Assembly (NCBI GenBank): GCA_035946625.1
Contig: DASYZE010000074.1
Coordinates: forward strand, 36,944-100,943
Source: DASYXZ01 sp035946625
GTDB taxonomy: Bacteria > Acidobacteriota > Terriglobia > UBA7540
Reading direction: 5' to 3'
DNA length: 64,000 nucleotides
Of this stretch, positions 17,843 to 27,206 are shown piece after piece (positions within the stretch are counted from its first letter, which is position 1; each line of letters begins with the position of its first letter). Both the position numbers and the translations under genes were made by a program. The notes beneath the pieces were generated by a model, which made no database searches, was not told where the DNA came from, and was given only the letters and a program-made list of their open reading frames with translations.

Positions 17843-19284
17843 ACGTTACGTCCGACGCCGCCCCCCAGAGCACAGGTTTGAGGTGGCATAGCTACGCGAG
17901 CCCGTTGCGCCTCGCCGTGGTCGGAGTCTACGTCGATTTCTATGAGTCGATTGCTGACGTTAAGCAAGAGAAGCGGCGGTGTTTTACGGGAGCAGTGACC
18001 TTTCTGGAGACTCAAGGCCGGGTTGTCCTCAACGAGACTGTTGCGACCGCCGGGCAGGCTGAGGAGGTAAACCAAAGACTACAAGATTTGAGGCCGGACA
18101 TAGTTGTGGTAATCCCTTTGGTAGCTGTTTTCGGCGCGCTATCGTTCGCGTGCGTACAACGTCTTGAATGTCCTATCTTGATCTGGAGCCTCCAGCTCGA
18201 CTCCCGCGTCACATCTGACTACGACCTTCCGACTTTGATTCGCAATAGCGGGACACTGGGGGCCACCGCCCTTGCCAATACTCTAGTCCGCAACGGGCAA
18301 AAATTCAGGGTAATCTGTAGCGCCGGCGAGGCGGCCAGCGGTTCTCCCGCGCTGGCGCGTCTCTTTGCTGCCGCGCGTGCCGCCGCAGCCTTGAGAACCG
18401 CGCGGATCGCGGTCATCGGCAAGCCCTTTGCCGAAATGTCGGATGTCATCTTAAATCCGGTCGCGTTTCAAGATACTTTGGGCGCGAGCTTTGTCACAGT
18501 TTCGGCGGACGAATTAGCGCAACGATGCGCGGGCGTCCAGGACCATGAGGTGATCGAAGCTCGCCGGCAACTGCAACATCATTTTGCCACCGAAGACTTG
18601 GCGCCGTCGGAGATGGACCGATCGCTGCGCCTGCTGGTGGCGCTGGATAGCCTGGCGGTTGAGCATCAGCTAAGCGCCGGAGCATTGAACTGTCACGGAG
18701 CCAATTGCATCGAGAATCCCGCAATCGGGGTGACAGCCTGCTACGCGGTTTCACTCCTAACCAGTGCCGGCTGTCCGTTTAGCTGCACGGGCGACCTGTG
18801 CACGGCAGTTGCCATGCATTTGCTTAAGACCCTTTCCGGGACCAGCCAGTACGTCGAGCTCGACATGTTGGACGAGCCTGGCGACTTCGTGTTGCTGGCG
18901 AACGGTGGCGAGGCTGACCTCACCTTGGCCAAGGGAAAGCCGAAGGTGGTCGGCAATCAGAACTTCAAAGGCTTGCACGGAAGGGGCGCATCATTTGATT
19001 TTGTGCCACAGGATGGCGTAGCCACCCTGCTGAGTTACACTCCCAGCCACAGTAGCTTCAGGGGACGACTCATTGTGGCTGCGGGATCGGTTGAAGCTAT
19101 CCAGCTCGACCGACTGAAGCTGTATCATCACCGCTTCCGTTTTTCCGGCTGCTCCGCTCTTCGCGGTTTTGAGCGCTGGTGCGAGGCAGGAGCTGTACAC
19201 CACGCCGCGTTGAGCCTCGGCGATTGGACGGTAGAAATTCTTTGGGTGGCTTCCCTGCTTGGGTTGGAAGTGGAAAGGGTTTAA
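17839..19284 (+). CDS. L-fucose/L-arabinose isomerase-like protein
   Basis: 481 residues. The start overlaps the previous stop by four bases (ATGA). The N-terminal Rossmann-like part has LAVVGVYVDFYESIADVKQE and RPDIVVVIPLVAVFG. The middle has ARIAVIGKPFAEM. The C-terminal domain has GCPFSCTGDLCTAVAMHLLK and ends with AGAVHHAALSLGDWTVEILW then LLGLEV, resembling the FucI/AraA C-terminal domain (HH...GD...LLG). In related sequences the segment before the GD usually carries a Glu (CEGD or CEAD). Here it is CTGD, so a metal ligand may be missing or shifted. It may isomerise a deoxy-sugar or act on a sugar acid. Confidence 0.68.
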   Translation: MNVTSDAAPQSTGLRWHSYASPLRLAVVGVYVDFYESIADVKQEKRRCFTGAVTFLETQGRVVLNETVATAGQAEEVNQRLQDLRPDIVVVIPLVAVFGALSFACVQRLECPILIWSLQLDSRVTSDYDLPTLIRNSGTLGATALANTLVRNGQKFRVICSAGEAASGSPALARLFAAARAAAALRTARIAVIGKPFAEMSDVILNPVAFQDTLGASFVTVSADELAQRCAGVQDHEVIEARRQLQHHFATEDLAPSEMDRSLRLLVALDSLAVEHQLSAGALNCHGANCIENPAIGVTACYAVSLLTSAGCPFSCTGDLCTAVAMHLLKTLSGTSQYVELDMLDEPGDFVLLANGGEADLTLAKGKPKVVGNQNFKGLHGRGASFDFVPQDGVATLLSYTPSHSSFRGRLIVAAGSVEAIQLDRLKLYHHRFRFSGCSALRGFERWCEAGAVHHAALSLGDWTVEILWVASLLGLEVERV

Positions 19285-19384
19285 GCCAGGTTTGGGACAT
19301 CGCGAATTGAAACTGTAAATGGCAGGTGGTTTTGTAGTTCTGTTCGTTTCCGTCATGAACCGCTCATAGCTTGAAAGGGGAGAT

Positions 19385-20170
19385 ATGACAACGAATCGTT
19401 TTCAGGGAAAGGTTGCGCTCGTCACCGGTGGATCACGCGGAATTGGCCGGGCTATTTGCAAGAAGCTGGCCGAAGGCGGCGCCCATGTCGCCGTCAACTA
19501 CTCCAGCGCCGCTGATGCGAAGTTTCCAGGCGCGCCGGAAGAAGCCCTGGAACTCGCTCGCTCTTATGGGGTCAACGGGATGCTGGTTGAAGCCGACGTG
19601 TCTGATTCCGCCGCGGTGCGCCGCATGGTGGATAGCACTATTGAGCGGCTCGGGCCCATCGATATCCTGGTGAATAACGCCGGAATCTGCCCGATGGTGG
19701 AGTTCTTCGATCTAACCGAAGAGATATGGGACCGTGTGCATGCGGTTAACTTGAAAAGCGTCTTCCTATGCACCCAGGCCGTGGCGAAGACGATGGTCGA
19801 TCGAAAGGCGGGAGGGCGCATTATTTGCATTAGTTCGATTGCCAGCATTATCGGGACACCCACGCAAATTCACTATTGCCCCACGAAATCAGGCATCAAT
19901 ATGTTTGTAAAGTCCCTGGCCGCGGTCCTCACGCCGTTGGGTATTACCGTCAATGCCGTCCTTCCCGGCGACATCGCAACCGACATTTCGCGCGAATGGG
20001 ACGAAGCCAACCCTGAGGAGATCCAACGTTATATCAATCGCTGCCCCGCGCGGCGTCGCGGCCAGCCCGAAGACATCGCTGCCGTTGTCGCGTTCCTCGC
20101 CAGCGATGAGGCGTCTTTCGTGTCTGGGAGCCTCTATCTTGCGGATGGTGGCATCAGTGCCGTGATGTAG
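19385..20170 (+). CDS. SDR oxidoreductase, probable L-rhamnose 1-dehydrogenase-like
   Basis: 261 residues of the classical short-chain dehydrogenase type: TGGSRGIG near residue 15, NNAG, and a catalytic Tyr164-x3-Lys168 (YCPTK). The segment IHYCPTKSGINMFVKSLA, then VNAVLPGDIATDI, with RCPARRRGQPEDIAAVVAFL and the C-terminal LYLADGG, is close to known L-rhamnose 1-dehydrogenases, which share HYxPTKAG and LPGxIATDI. That enzyme oxidises L-rhamnose to rhamnono-lactone, the first step of the non-phosphorylative route. The gene lies just before GH106 copy 2. The ribosome binding site GAAAGGGGAG precedes the ATG. The SDR fold is certain and the substrate is inferred. Confidence 0.82.
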   Translation: MTTNRFQGKVALVTGGSRGIGRAICKKLAEGGAHVAVNYSSAADAKFPGAPEEALELARSYGVNGMLVEADVSDSAAVRRMVDSTIERLGPIDILVNNAGICPMVEFFDLTEEIWDRVHAVNLKSVFLCTQAVAKTMVDRKAGGRIICISSIASIIGTPTQIHYCPTKSGINMFVKSLAAVLTPLGITVNAVLPGDIATDISREWDEANPEEIQRYINRCPARRRGQPEDIAAVVAFLASDEASFVSGSLYLADGGISAVM

Positions 20171-20238
20171 ACTCAACCGTGTGCCGGTCATCGGATCCTG
20201 GCAATAAGGAACATACACTCTGGTCACTGTGGGCCTGT

Positions 20239-23205
20239 ATGAGTCTTCGCCTTACATTCTGTCGGTGCTCTCCTCTGATATTCGCGCTGGTGTTCAGCAC
20301 GCCCATGCTGGCGGCCGACGGCGGGAATTGCTCAGGTTCGAGGTTTGCTGATCCCGTCTCGTTCAAAAATCCTCCTTCTGCCTGCAAGATGATCGCATGG
20401 TGGATCTGGTACGGACCCGCCGAAACCAAGCCCGAGGTGCTCAGGGAATTAAACGCGATGCACGCAGCAGGATTGGGTGGGGTGCTCATCTACCCGGAGT
20501 ATCCCCAACATGTTGACGATCCCGCCCTGGGAATCAAGAACGTCCGGTTTCTCTCGCCAGCCTATCTGGACGTCTACCGCTTTGCGGTGCAGACGGCTCA
20601 TCATCTGGGCATGAGCGCCGATGTGATTGGCGGGTCGGGCTGGCCTTACGGGGGGCCGTCCGTGAGCGTCGACCAGTCGTCAAACGGGATTCTCATGCGA
20701 GCAGTCGCGGTTCCGAACGGAAGGTTGCCAGATAACGGCCTGCTGAAGCCCGGAGAGAAGCTTATCGGGGCCTTCGTCGGTGAGCCTGAGAGGGCGATGC
20801 CTTCATTCCGTAATGTGACTTCCGACTTGAGAGTTGGAAAGCGAATCGACTCGCTTTCTGAGCCGGGAAGCCAAATGCTTGTCATGGTCTCGGCTACAAC
20901 TGGCATGAAAGTGAAGCGCCCCGCTTGGGGCGGTGAAGGCTATGTGCTTGACCATCTGTCTGCTTCCGCTTTCCACCAATATTCCACGGCGGTGCTCGAC
21001 AAGCTGGTGTCCGACATTCCGCAAGGGGACTTGCGCAGCCTCTTCGCGGATAGCCTTGAGGTCTATGGCTCTGACTGGACAGCAGACTTTCTTCAGCAGT
21101 TCCAGCGGCGCCGTGGCTACGCGCTTGAGCCCCTTCTGCCGTACCTTTTTGTGAACAACGCCTCCCACACTGAGGACGTTCGCTTCGACTTCTGGGAGAC
21201 CGCGGCAGACTTGTTCACCGATGAGTACATTCAACCACTTCACGAGTGGGCTCACCGGCAAGGCCTCGCGCTGGAGGTTCAGGCCTACGGAGTTCCAGCC
21301 GTCCCCCAGCGCGCTTACGCGGACGTCGATCTTCCCGGCGGCGAGCAATACGACTGGAAGGAATTTACCGAAGGCCGTTGGGCAAGCTCGGCCGCGCATT
21401 TTTACGGCAAAAAGCGTGTCCTGGCTGAGTACGCGACTTGGGCCGGCATTCCCAATCGCTTTACCGACACCCTCGACGACCTCAAGTTGATCGCGGACTT
21501 ACAGTTTTTGACCGGGATGACCGAACTAAGCGCTTCGACACTGCCTTACTCTCCGCCTTCTGTTGGTATTCCTGGCTGGCAGGACTACTCTGGCGCGGCT
21601 TTTGGGCTCAATCAGACTTGGTGGCCATTTTTCCCCGACCTCACGGCCTACGTGCAGAGAGCATCTTTCATACTGGAACAAGGCCAGCCCGTCAGCGATG
21701 TCCTCCTTTATTTGCCGGTTGAGGATGTTGAGGCCTCGGCTGCCCCCGGAAGCCTGCACACCGTATTCCGTGTCCGCGACGATCTCGCCCAAGCGAAAGA
21801 AAATGAAATTCCCGAGTTCGGCCTCAAAAACGCTCTTTCATACCAAGCTCCTTTGCTCTCCACAATCTTAAAGTCCGGGTATACCTTTGACGGCATCTCA
21901 GGCGACATCTTGCAGCAGCGCGGAGTGGTAAACGGATCCCACATTTCGGTGGGCGATGGCTCTTACAGTGTCGTCTTGCTACCTCGACTCAGGGGCATGC
22001 GCCTGGGCGCTCTGGAAAAGATCGCGGACTTCGTTCGCGCCGGAGGAACTGCCGTTGCCTTGGGACGGCTGCCCGAGCGCATCTATGGCGGGAGAGAGGC
22101 TACAGCAGAGAACAGTCGTCTGAGGTTTCTGATTGAGCAGATTTGGGGCCTTTCAACCGAATCCAACCATCCTCACCCCTACGGCCGGGGTCATGGCATC
22201 TTCGCCAAAGATGAAGGCGAACTTGCCCGAGCGCTGGCGCAAGTGCGCCCGCCGGACCTTTCACTTTCCAGCCCCGATGTCGAAATCGGGTTTATTCACC
22301 GGCGCCTCCGGATCTCTGCAGGCCAAAATGCCGACTACTACTTTATCGTGAACACCAGCGATCAAAGTAAATTACTGCACGCCTCATTCCGCATCTTCCA
22401 TCGCCAGCCTCAGTTTTGGGATTTAGAAAGCGGCTCGGTGGCGTCGCCGGCCGCCTATTCTTTCCAGGGTGGCCGGACCTCCCTCGATGTGCCTGTTGGA
22501 CCGCGCCGGTCACTTGTCGTCTACTTCGGAGTTTCTCGCCGCGTGGCGCCGGTGACCTCAAGCAACCTCAAGTTGATGACTTGGAACCAATCTGTGGCGT
22601 CCGCCGACGTGGCGGCGGCAGGTAGTTACTTCGCGCAGACCGCCCAAGGGCGGAAGGAGCGGACTGTGCCGTCGCTGCCGCCCTCCCTGACGGTACCCGG
22701 TCCGTGGAATCTCGACTTCAACCCCCGACTCAAAGTGTCACGGAAGATTGCTGACCTTGAGTCTTGGACCCTTGACCCATCCACTCGGTACTTCTCAGGT
22801 ACGGCTACTTATTCGGCGAAGCTCCAGGTACCGGAGGCATACTGCGGTCCTGGCAAGCTAGTCTGGCTTGACCTCGGCGAAGTGGACGACGCGGCCCGCG
22901 TCTGGGTGAATGGCAAGCTGGCCGGCGACGCCTGGCAAAAGCCTTTTCGTCTGGAAATAGGTCGGTGGCTTCGGCCCGGCGCCAATCAACTGAAGATCGC
23001 AGTCGCCAATCTGTTGATCAATACGCTGCTCGGCCAGCCGCCCCCCGACTACACTGAGTTGAACGCGACATACGGGGAGCGTTTTCCCTACCCCGAGGAC
23101 TGGAGGCTTAATCCAGAGCCTTGGCCGGCCGGCTTGTTGGGCCCGGTCCGATTAGTCCCTGGCCTGAGGGTCGAGTTTCCACTGCGGTCGGAAAAAGGAG
23201 AATAG
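20239..23205 (+). CDS. GH106 alpha-L-rhamnosidase, secreted (copy 2)
   Basis: 988 residues. The ATG at 20239 (MSLRLTFCRCSPLIFALVFS) gives a signal peptide. The frame opens at 20179 with GTG but without a leader of that kind. It has the same layout as the protein at 4905-7874: MIAWWIWYGP, AMHAAGLGGVLIYPEYPQHV, GGSGWPYGGPSV, QAYGVPAVPQRAYADVDLPG, YSPPSVGIPGWQDY, LVWLDLGEVDDAARVWVNG, and near-identical C-termini (PAGLLGPVRLV). Predicted to release L-rhamnose from glycans outside the cytoplasm. It sits between two SDR genes, 68 bases after the first and one base before the second, so it is probably in the same operon. Confidence 0.86.
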   Translation: MSLRLTFCRCSPLIFALVFSTPMLAADGGNCSGSRFADPVSFKNPPSACKMIAWWIWYGPAETKPEVLRELNAMHAAGLGGVLIYPEYPQHVDDPALGIKNVRFLSPAYLDVYRFAVQTAHHLGMSADVIGGSGWPYGGPSVSVDQSSNGILMRAVAVPNGRLPDNGLLKPGEKLIGAFVGEPERAMPSFRNVTSDLRVGKRIDSLSEPGSQMLVMVSATTGMKVKRPAWGGEGYVLDHLSASAFHQYSTAVLDKLVSDIPQGDLRSLFADSLEVYGSDWTADFLQQFQRRRGYALEPLLPYLFVNNASHTEDVRFDFWETAADLFTDEYIQPLHEWAHRQGLALEVQAYGVPAVPQRAYADVDLPGGEQYDWKEFTEGRWASSAAHFYGKKRVLAEYATWAGIPNRFTDTLDDLKLIADLQFLTGMTELSASTLPYSPPSVGIPGWQDYSGAAFGLNQTWWPFFPDLTAYVQRASFILEQGQPVSDVLLYLPVEDVEASAAPGSLHTVFRVRDDLAQAKENEIPEFGLKNALSYQAPLLSTILKSGYTFDGISGDILQQRGVVNGSHISVGDGSYSVVLLPRLRGMRLGALEKIADFVRAGGTAVALGRLPERIYGGREATAENSRLRFLIEQIWGLSTESNHPHPYGRGHGIFAKDEGELARALAQVRPPDLSLSSPDVEIGFIHRRLRISAGQNADYYFIVNTSDQSKLLHASFRIFHRQPQFWDLESGSVASPAAYSFQGGRTSLDVPVGPRRSLVVYFGVSRRVAPVTSSNLKLMTWNQSVASADVAAAGSYFAQTAQGRKERTVPSLPPSLTVPGPWNLDFNPRLKVSRKIADLESWTLDPSTRYFSGTATYSAKLQVPEAYCGPGKLVWLDLGEVDDAARVWVNGKLAGDAWQKPFRLEIGRWLRPGANQLKIAVANLLINTLLGQPPPDYTELNATYGERFPYPEDWRLNPEPWPAGLLGPVRLVPGLRVEFPLRSEKGE

Positions 23206-23206
23206 G

Positions 23207-23995
23207 ATGCGGGCTCTCGATAACCGGATCGCCCTTGTCACGGGCTCGGCTCGTGGCATTGGCAGAGGTATCGCAGCTCGATTGGCTCGGGATGGCGCCA
23301 CGGTCATGGTCGCTGACGCTCTCGCTGACCGGGCCGAGCAAACTGCCGAGGAGATCAGAAAGGCCGGAGGCCAGGCGAAATCCTTTCGTCTGGATGTGAC
23401 GGACAGCACTGAGGTCGAGCGCGCGTTCGCGTCCGTCATTAAGGATTATGGTCGCCTGGAAATTCTCGTGAATAACGCCGGCGTGCACCTGGTGAAGCCC
23501 ATCACCGATTACACGGACGACGACTGGAGTTATGTATTTAACGTCAACGCGCGCGGCGTTTTTTATTGTCTCCGGGCCGCCGCTCGATACATGAAGGAGC
23601 AGCGCTGGGGCCGCATCGTGAATATTGTCACCATCCTATCGGGAACGCCCTATTCGTCAGTGTACGAAGCCTCCAAACACGCGGTCATGGGTCTAACGAA
23701 GTGCCTTATGTATGAGCTCGCGCCTTACGGCATCACGGTCAACGCCGTCTCGCCCGGCGCAGTTGACACCGACCTCCTACAAAAGGGGATCCGGGAAAAA
23801 GCGCTGTCGTCAGGAATGACGGTGGAGGAGATCTATTCCCAGATTGCCGCCACAACACCACTCGGACGGCTCTGCACGCCGGAAGATGTGGCCGCCGCCG
23901 TGGCCTTCTTTGTCTCACCCGACGGGGGCTATGTAACCGGCGAGATCATCCACGCGACGGGTGGAACTTTTCATCAAAACCTGGGTCGGAAATGA
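23207..23995 (+). CDS. SDR oxidoreductase
   Basis: 262 residues; classical SDR with TGSARGIG near residue 13, NNAGVH, catalytic Tyr153-x3-Lys157 (YEASK) and AVSPGAVDTDL. The start lies one base after the GH106 stop, with AAAAGGAGAATAGG as ribosome binding site, so the two are co-translated. In the diketo variant of the rhamnose pathway an SDR oxidises 2-keto-3-deoxy-L-rhamnonate at C4. This gene is a candidate for that step, or for lactaldehyde handling. The role is inference from context. Confidence 0.85.
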   Translation: MRALDNRIALVTGSARGIGRGIAARLARDGATVMVADALADRAEQTAEEIRKAGGQAKSFRLDVTDSTEVERAFASVIKDYGRLEILVNNAGVHLVKPITDYTDDDWSYVFNVNARGVFYCLRAAARYMKEQRWGRIVNIVTILSGTPYSSVYEASKHAVMGLTKCLMYELAPYGITVNAVSPGAVDTDLLQKGIREKALSSGMTVEEIYSQIAATTPLGRLCTPEDVAAAVAFFVSPDGGYVTGEIIHATGGTFHQNLGRK

Positions 23996-24024
23996 CCTCC
24001 GCCGCTCATGGGTGTTTCGCGCCT

Positions 24025-25062
24025 TCACATGCTCCCCGCTCCCGCGAACCCTAACAGGACGACAGATAGTATCAGCACTCCAACACCTATCCATAGAAAG
24101 TGCATGGCGCGGCGACCAGCGTGTTTCCACTCCCCAACCAAGAAACCGCAGCCCGTGGAGGCGATGATCATCACTGCATTCCACGTGGCCCACCCGAGCG
24201 ACGGGCCAAGTTCGCCCAGGCGATCTCCTGCCACACCGTAGAGCAGGGTTCCGCCCAGCCACATCACCGCCATGATCAGGGCCAGCGCCCAGTGCCCCAT
24301 TGCACCCCTCCTCCAGTAATGCGGCCAGCTCTTATTGCGTTGGAGTAGGAAAATACAGTAACCCGCGTTGGGAATTAAGCCACAGCCAAGTATCACCATC
24401 CATACAACATTCAAGGCCGCGTCCGGAGTCGCGCCGGCGCGGCCCGCAGCCTGCGTGACGGGACCGCTAAAGGCATATCCAAAATTGAACATTGCAGAGA
24501 GTATTCCCGACATCACACATATTGCGAGCGCCTTGGTCAGCGGTTTCCTCGGATCAGTGGTAGCGGGCGCGTCTAAGACTGCCCGCTCCCGAAGGTGGCC
24601 GGCGTACCCGCAGATGGCAACTCCAACAATCGTAATCAACGTGGCAAGTACAATCAGTTTGCCGCGGGATTCCGCAAGCACGCCAGGCGAGAGGATTGCC
24701 ATGGGGATGAGTGTTCCCAGGGCATCAATCAGCCCGGTCATGACGCTCATGCCCAGCGCCATGCCGGCATACTCAATGCCGAGTCCGAAAAATACGGCGC
24801 CCATGCCCCATCCGAAGCCAAAGAGGCCGACTCGAAGCGTCGCCGCCGGCGGCGCAGAACGCAAGGCATCAAGGAAGTGCGAGGGGGTGGCCAGAATCAT
24901 CGCCAGGGGAAGAACCAGGAAAGCAAGCACGGAGTAGCTGAGCCAGATATTTTCCCACTTCCATTTCCGAGCGTAGCCCATGGGGAGCGCAAATGCTCCT
25001 TGCAGGATCCCGGCAATCAGTATCCAGACGATTACCAAACCAGTATTGGATGCAGCGCTCAT
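24025..25062 (-). CDS. RhaT-like L-rhamnose/proton symporter
   Basis: 345 residues with about ten hydrophobic segments (for example VIVWILIAGILQGAFALPMG, SVLAFLVLPLAMILATP, ALILAVMWLGGTLLYGVAG). Family signs of RhaT within the DMT superfamily are the ILQGAFALPMGY start, FGFGWGMGAVFFGLGIEY, GMSVMTGLIDALGTLIPM and GFLVGEWKHAGRRAM. It should import L-rhamnose across the inner membrane. Its ATG overlaps the stop of the upstream TPR gene (ATGA, 25059-25062), so expression is coupled. It runs opposite to the SDR/GH106 operon. Confidence 0.85.
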   Translation of the reverse strand: MSAASNTGLVIVWILIAGILQGAFALPMGYARKWKWENIWLSYSVLAFLVLPLAMILATPSHFLDALRSAPPAATLRVGLFGFGWGMGAVFFGLGIEYAGMALGMSVMTGLIDALGTLIPMAILSPGVLAESRGKLIVLATLITIVGVAICGYAGHLRERAVLDAPATTDPRKPLTKALAICVMSGILSAMFNFGYAFSGPVTQAAGRAGATPDAALNVVWMVILGCGLIPNAGYCIFLLQRNKSWPHYWRRGAMGHWALALIMAVMWLGGTLLYGVAGDRLGELGPSLGWATWNAVMIIASTGCGFLVGEWKHAGRRAMHFLWIGVGVLILSVVLLGFAGAGSM

Positions 25063-27206
25063 GGGCGGTTTCCCAGGGCGCCTGGGGAGGGCGAGGAAAT
25101 TATGCGTTCTACCGGGTCGGCGGCCTCCTGTTGCTCGCGTGCCTTCACCTTCTGGAACTGTTGGTAGGCTTTAATGGATTTGTCCTGGAGGGATAGATGA
25201 TGATAGACGCTCGCAAGATTGTAAAAGGCGGCCGGGAGGTTCGGGTTGAGTCGAACGGCTATTTCCAGTTGCTTCCGTGCATCGACATAGTCTTGCATCC
25301 GCGCATAGAGAGAGCCCAGGTTGAGGTGAGTTAGGGCGTAGGAAGAATCCAGGCGTTGGGAAAGTAGCATTTCACGAAGTGCCACGGTATCGTCACCCAG
25401 CCGGCTCATCAGGATGCCGTAATGAAGGTGGTAGTAAGAGTTTTCGGGCTCCATCTGAATCGCGCGTTCGAAGTGGCGCTGGGATTCATCGGTCCGGGAC
25501 AAGACCTCATCGACCACCGCCAGCATGAATTCAGCCTTGCTATACTTCGAATCCAGCTTGAGGGCGGCTTTAAAATGCCGCTCGGCCCTGTTGTAGTAAT
25601 CGTCCTCGTTGAAGTACACGCCCAACGCGCAGAAGCTCATCCCGATGAGATACAGTGGGACCGGCGACCCGGGATCGAGCTTTTGGGCATTTACGTATGC
25701 TTGAATGGCCGAAACCTGGTCACCAAATTCCTGGAAAAACGAACCTTGAGTGATAAAATACCGGGCTTGCCCGGGGTCCTTCTTGATGGCGAGACCGATT
25801 GCAGTCAGGGCATCAGCATTCTTGTGCTCCAAGGCAAGCGCTCTGCTCTTCAGTTCCAGATAATCAGGACTGTCCCGCACTGTAGGGTCGGTCACTTTGC
25901 TGAGCGCGCTTGAAGCGCAAGCGGCATTGTGGCTTTCCAGGCATTGCCGAGCCTCAGCGAGTGGATGCGCGCCATTGTCGGGCGAGCTTCCATTGACAAC
26001 CGTCGCATTTTCGGGCGCGGCCATTTCGGCCTGAATCAAAACATCGGAAGTCTTGACTTCGGCATTGGTCGGATTGTTCCGGCGCCCAAGCGTCTCGGCA
26101 ACGCCGGCCTCCTGCCGGGCTTCGCGTTCCCGGCCCGTCTGGGTAAGGAGTCGCGCAAGCTGAGCATGCAGGGCTGCTTCCTTGGGAAATCGCTTGATTC
26201 CTTCCCGCAGAGTGTGTTCCTCCGCCTCCAGGCCGCCAGCGCTAAATTGGGCAACAGCGAGTTCCCGGTACGCCAAGGCGGTAGTGGGTTCGCGCGCGAC
26301 CGCCTGTTCCAGGAAAGGGATGGCGTCAGAGGTTTTGCCAAGCCGATGAAGGGCGGCACCCAAGTACAGATAAGCGTCCGAGAATCCGGGGTCGATTGCG
26401 ATTTCTCTTCTGAAGTAAACAGCCGCCTTGGAGTAGTCGGCCCGCTTAAAGGCGATGTAACCAAGTTGAAACTGGAGGACCGGGAGGTTGGGATCCTGTT
26501 TCAGCGCCTGTTGATACTCGGACTCCGCACTCGAATCTTCGCTGCGCGAAAGGTGAGCGTCCCCGAGCAGCACATGAAGCCAGGACGAATTCGGAAAACG
26601 CTCGTTAAAGTTGGCGAAATCCCGCATTCCAGAATCCTTATCATCCAAAGCGTGGTCTTGCTCGATCAGTACATAGTAAACGTAAGGATCAGGGTATCCC
26701 GACTCGATCGCCTTCGAAAAAGCCTCTCTTGCCCGCTGGTGATCGCCCAAACCGCGATACGCCATTCCGAGGTAGAACTGGTTTGCGCCCGAGGGTTTAA
26801 GCCGCTTCAGTCCTTCCAATGCTTCGCGCGCTTTCCCACTCGCAAGCAGGGCAACTGCGAGGTTGAGCTTCAGCTTCGGGCTATTCGGGTCAACCCTTAA
26901 CCCGCGCTTGATCCAGACCAGTGCAGCCTCCACATAATGGCTCTCAAGCAGCATCGACGAATACTCTTTATACAGGTCCCCGTCCGATGGGCAAAGCTGA
27001 ATAGCGCTCTGAAACGCGGCGCCACGATCCTTGTACGGGCTGGCCGTATTGTTCGCAAGCCGCATCCAGGCCTCCACCGCTTTTCCTTGCTGGCATGGAC
27101 CCAATGCGGCGGCGGAGACTGCAATCCCTGGCCCAAAAAGCGCCAGGATAATCATCTTTAACCGAAGCACTTGCTTCACCGAAATCCGAATTGGCACTTC
27201 CTTCAT
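25059..27206 (-). CDS. Large TPR-repeat protein with signal peptide
   Basis: About 715 residues. The ATG at 27204-27206 (MKEVPIRISVKQVLRLKMII) is preferred; GGAG lies close upstream, and other in-frame ATGs occur at 27215 and further out. An N-terminal signal or anchor (IILALFGPGIAVSAAALG) is followed by many tetratricopeptide repeats, e.g. LQFQLGYIAFKRADYSKAAV, then FSDAYLYLGAALHRLGKTSD, then YSKAEFMLAVVDEVLS, then LPAAFYNLASVYHHLSLQDK. Periplasmic TPR proteins serve as scaffolds. It is translationally coupled to the rhamnose permease gene, which is unusual, and may organise an envelope complex for uptake or degradation. No catalytic domain is seen. Confidence 0.8.
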   Translation of the reverse strand: MKEVPIRISVKQVLRLKMIILALFGPGIAVSAAALGPCQQGKAVEAWMRLANNTASPYKDRGAAFQSAIQLCPSDGDLYKEYSSMLLESHYVEAALVWIKRGLRVDPNSPKLKLNLAVALLASGKAREALEGLKRLKPSGANQFYLGMAYRGLGDHQRAREAFSKAIESGYPDPYVYYVLIEQDHALDDKDSGMRDFANFNERFPNSSWLHVLLGDAHLSRSEDSSAESEYQQALKQDPNLPVLQFQLGYIAFKRADYSKAAVYFRREIAIDPGFSDAYLYLGAALHRLGKTSDAIPFLEQAVAREPTTALAYRELAVAQFSAGGLEAEEHTLREGIKRFPKEAALHAQLARLLTQTGREREARQEAGVAETLGRRNNPTNAEVKTSDVLIQAEMAAPENATVVNGSSPDNGAHPLAEARQCLESHNAACASSALSKVTDPTVRDSPDYLELKSRALALEHKNADALTAIGLAIKKDPGQARYFITQGSFFQEFGDQVSAIQAYVNAQKLDPGSPVPLYLIGMSFCALGVYFNEDDYYNRAERHFKAALKLDSKYSKAEFMLAVVDEVLSRTDESQRHFERAIQMEPENSYYHLHYGILMSRLGDDTVALREMLLSQRLDSSYALTHLNLGSLYARMQDYVDARKQLEIAVRLNPNLPAAFYNLASVYHHLSLQDKSIKAYQQFQKVKAREQQEAADPVERIISSPSPGALGNRP

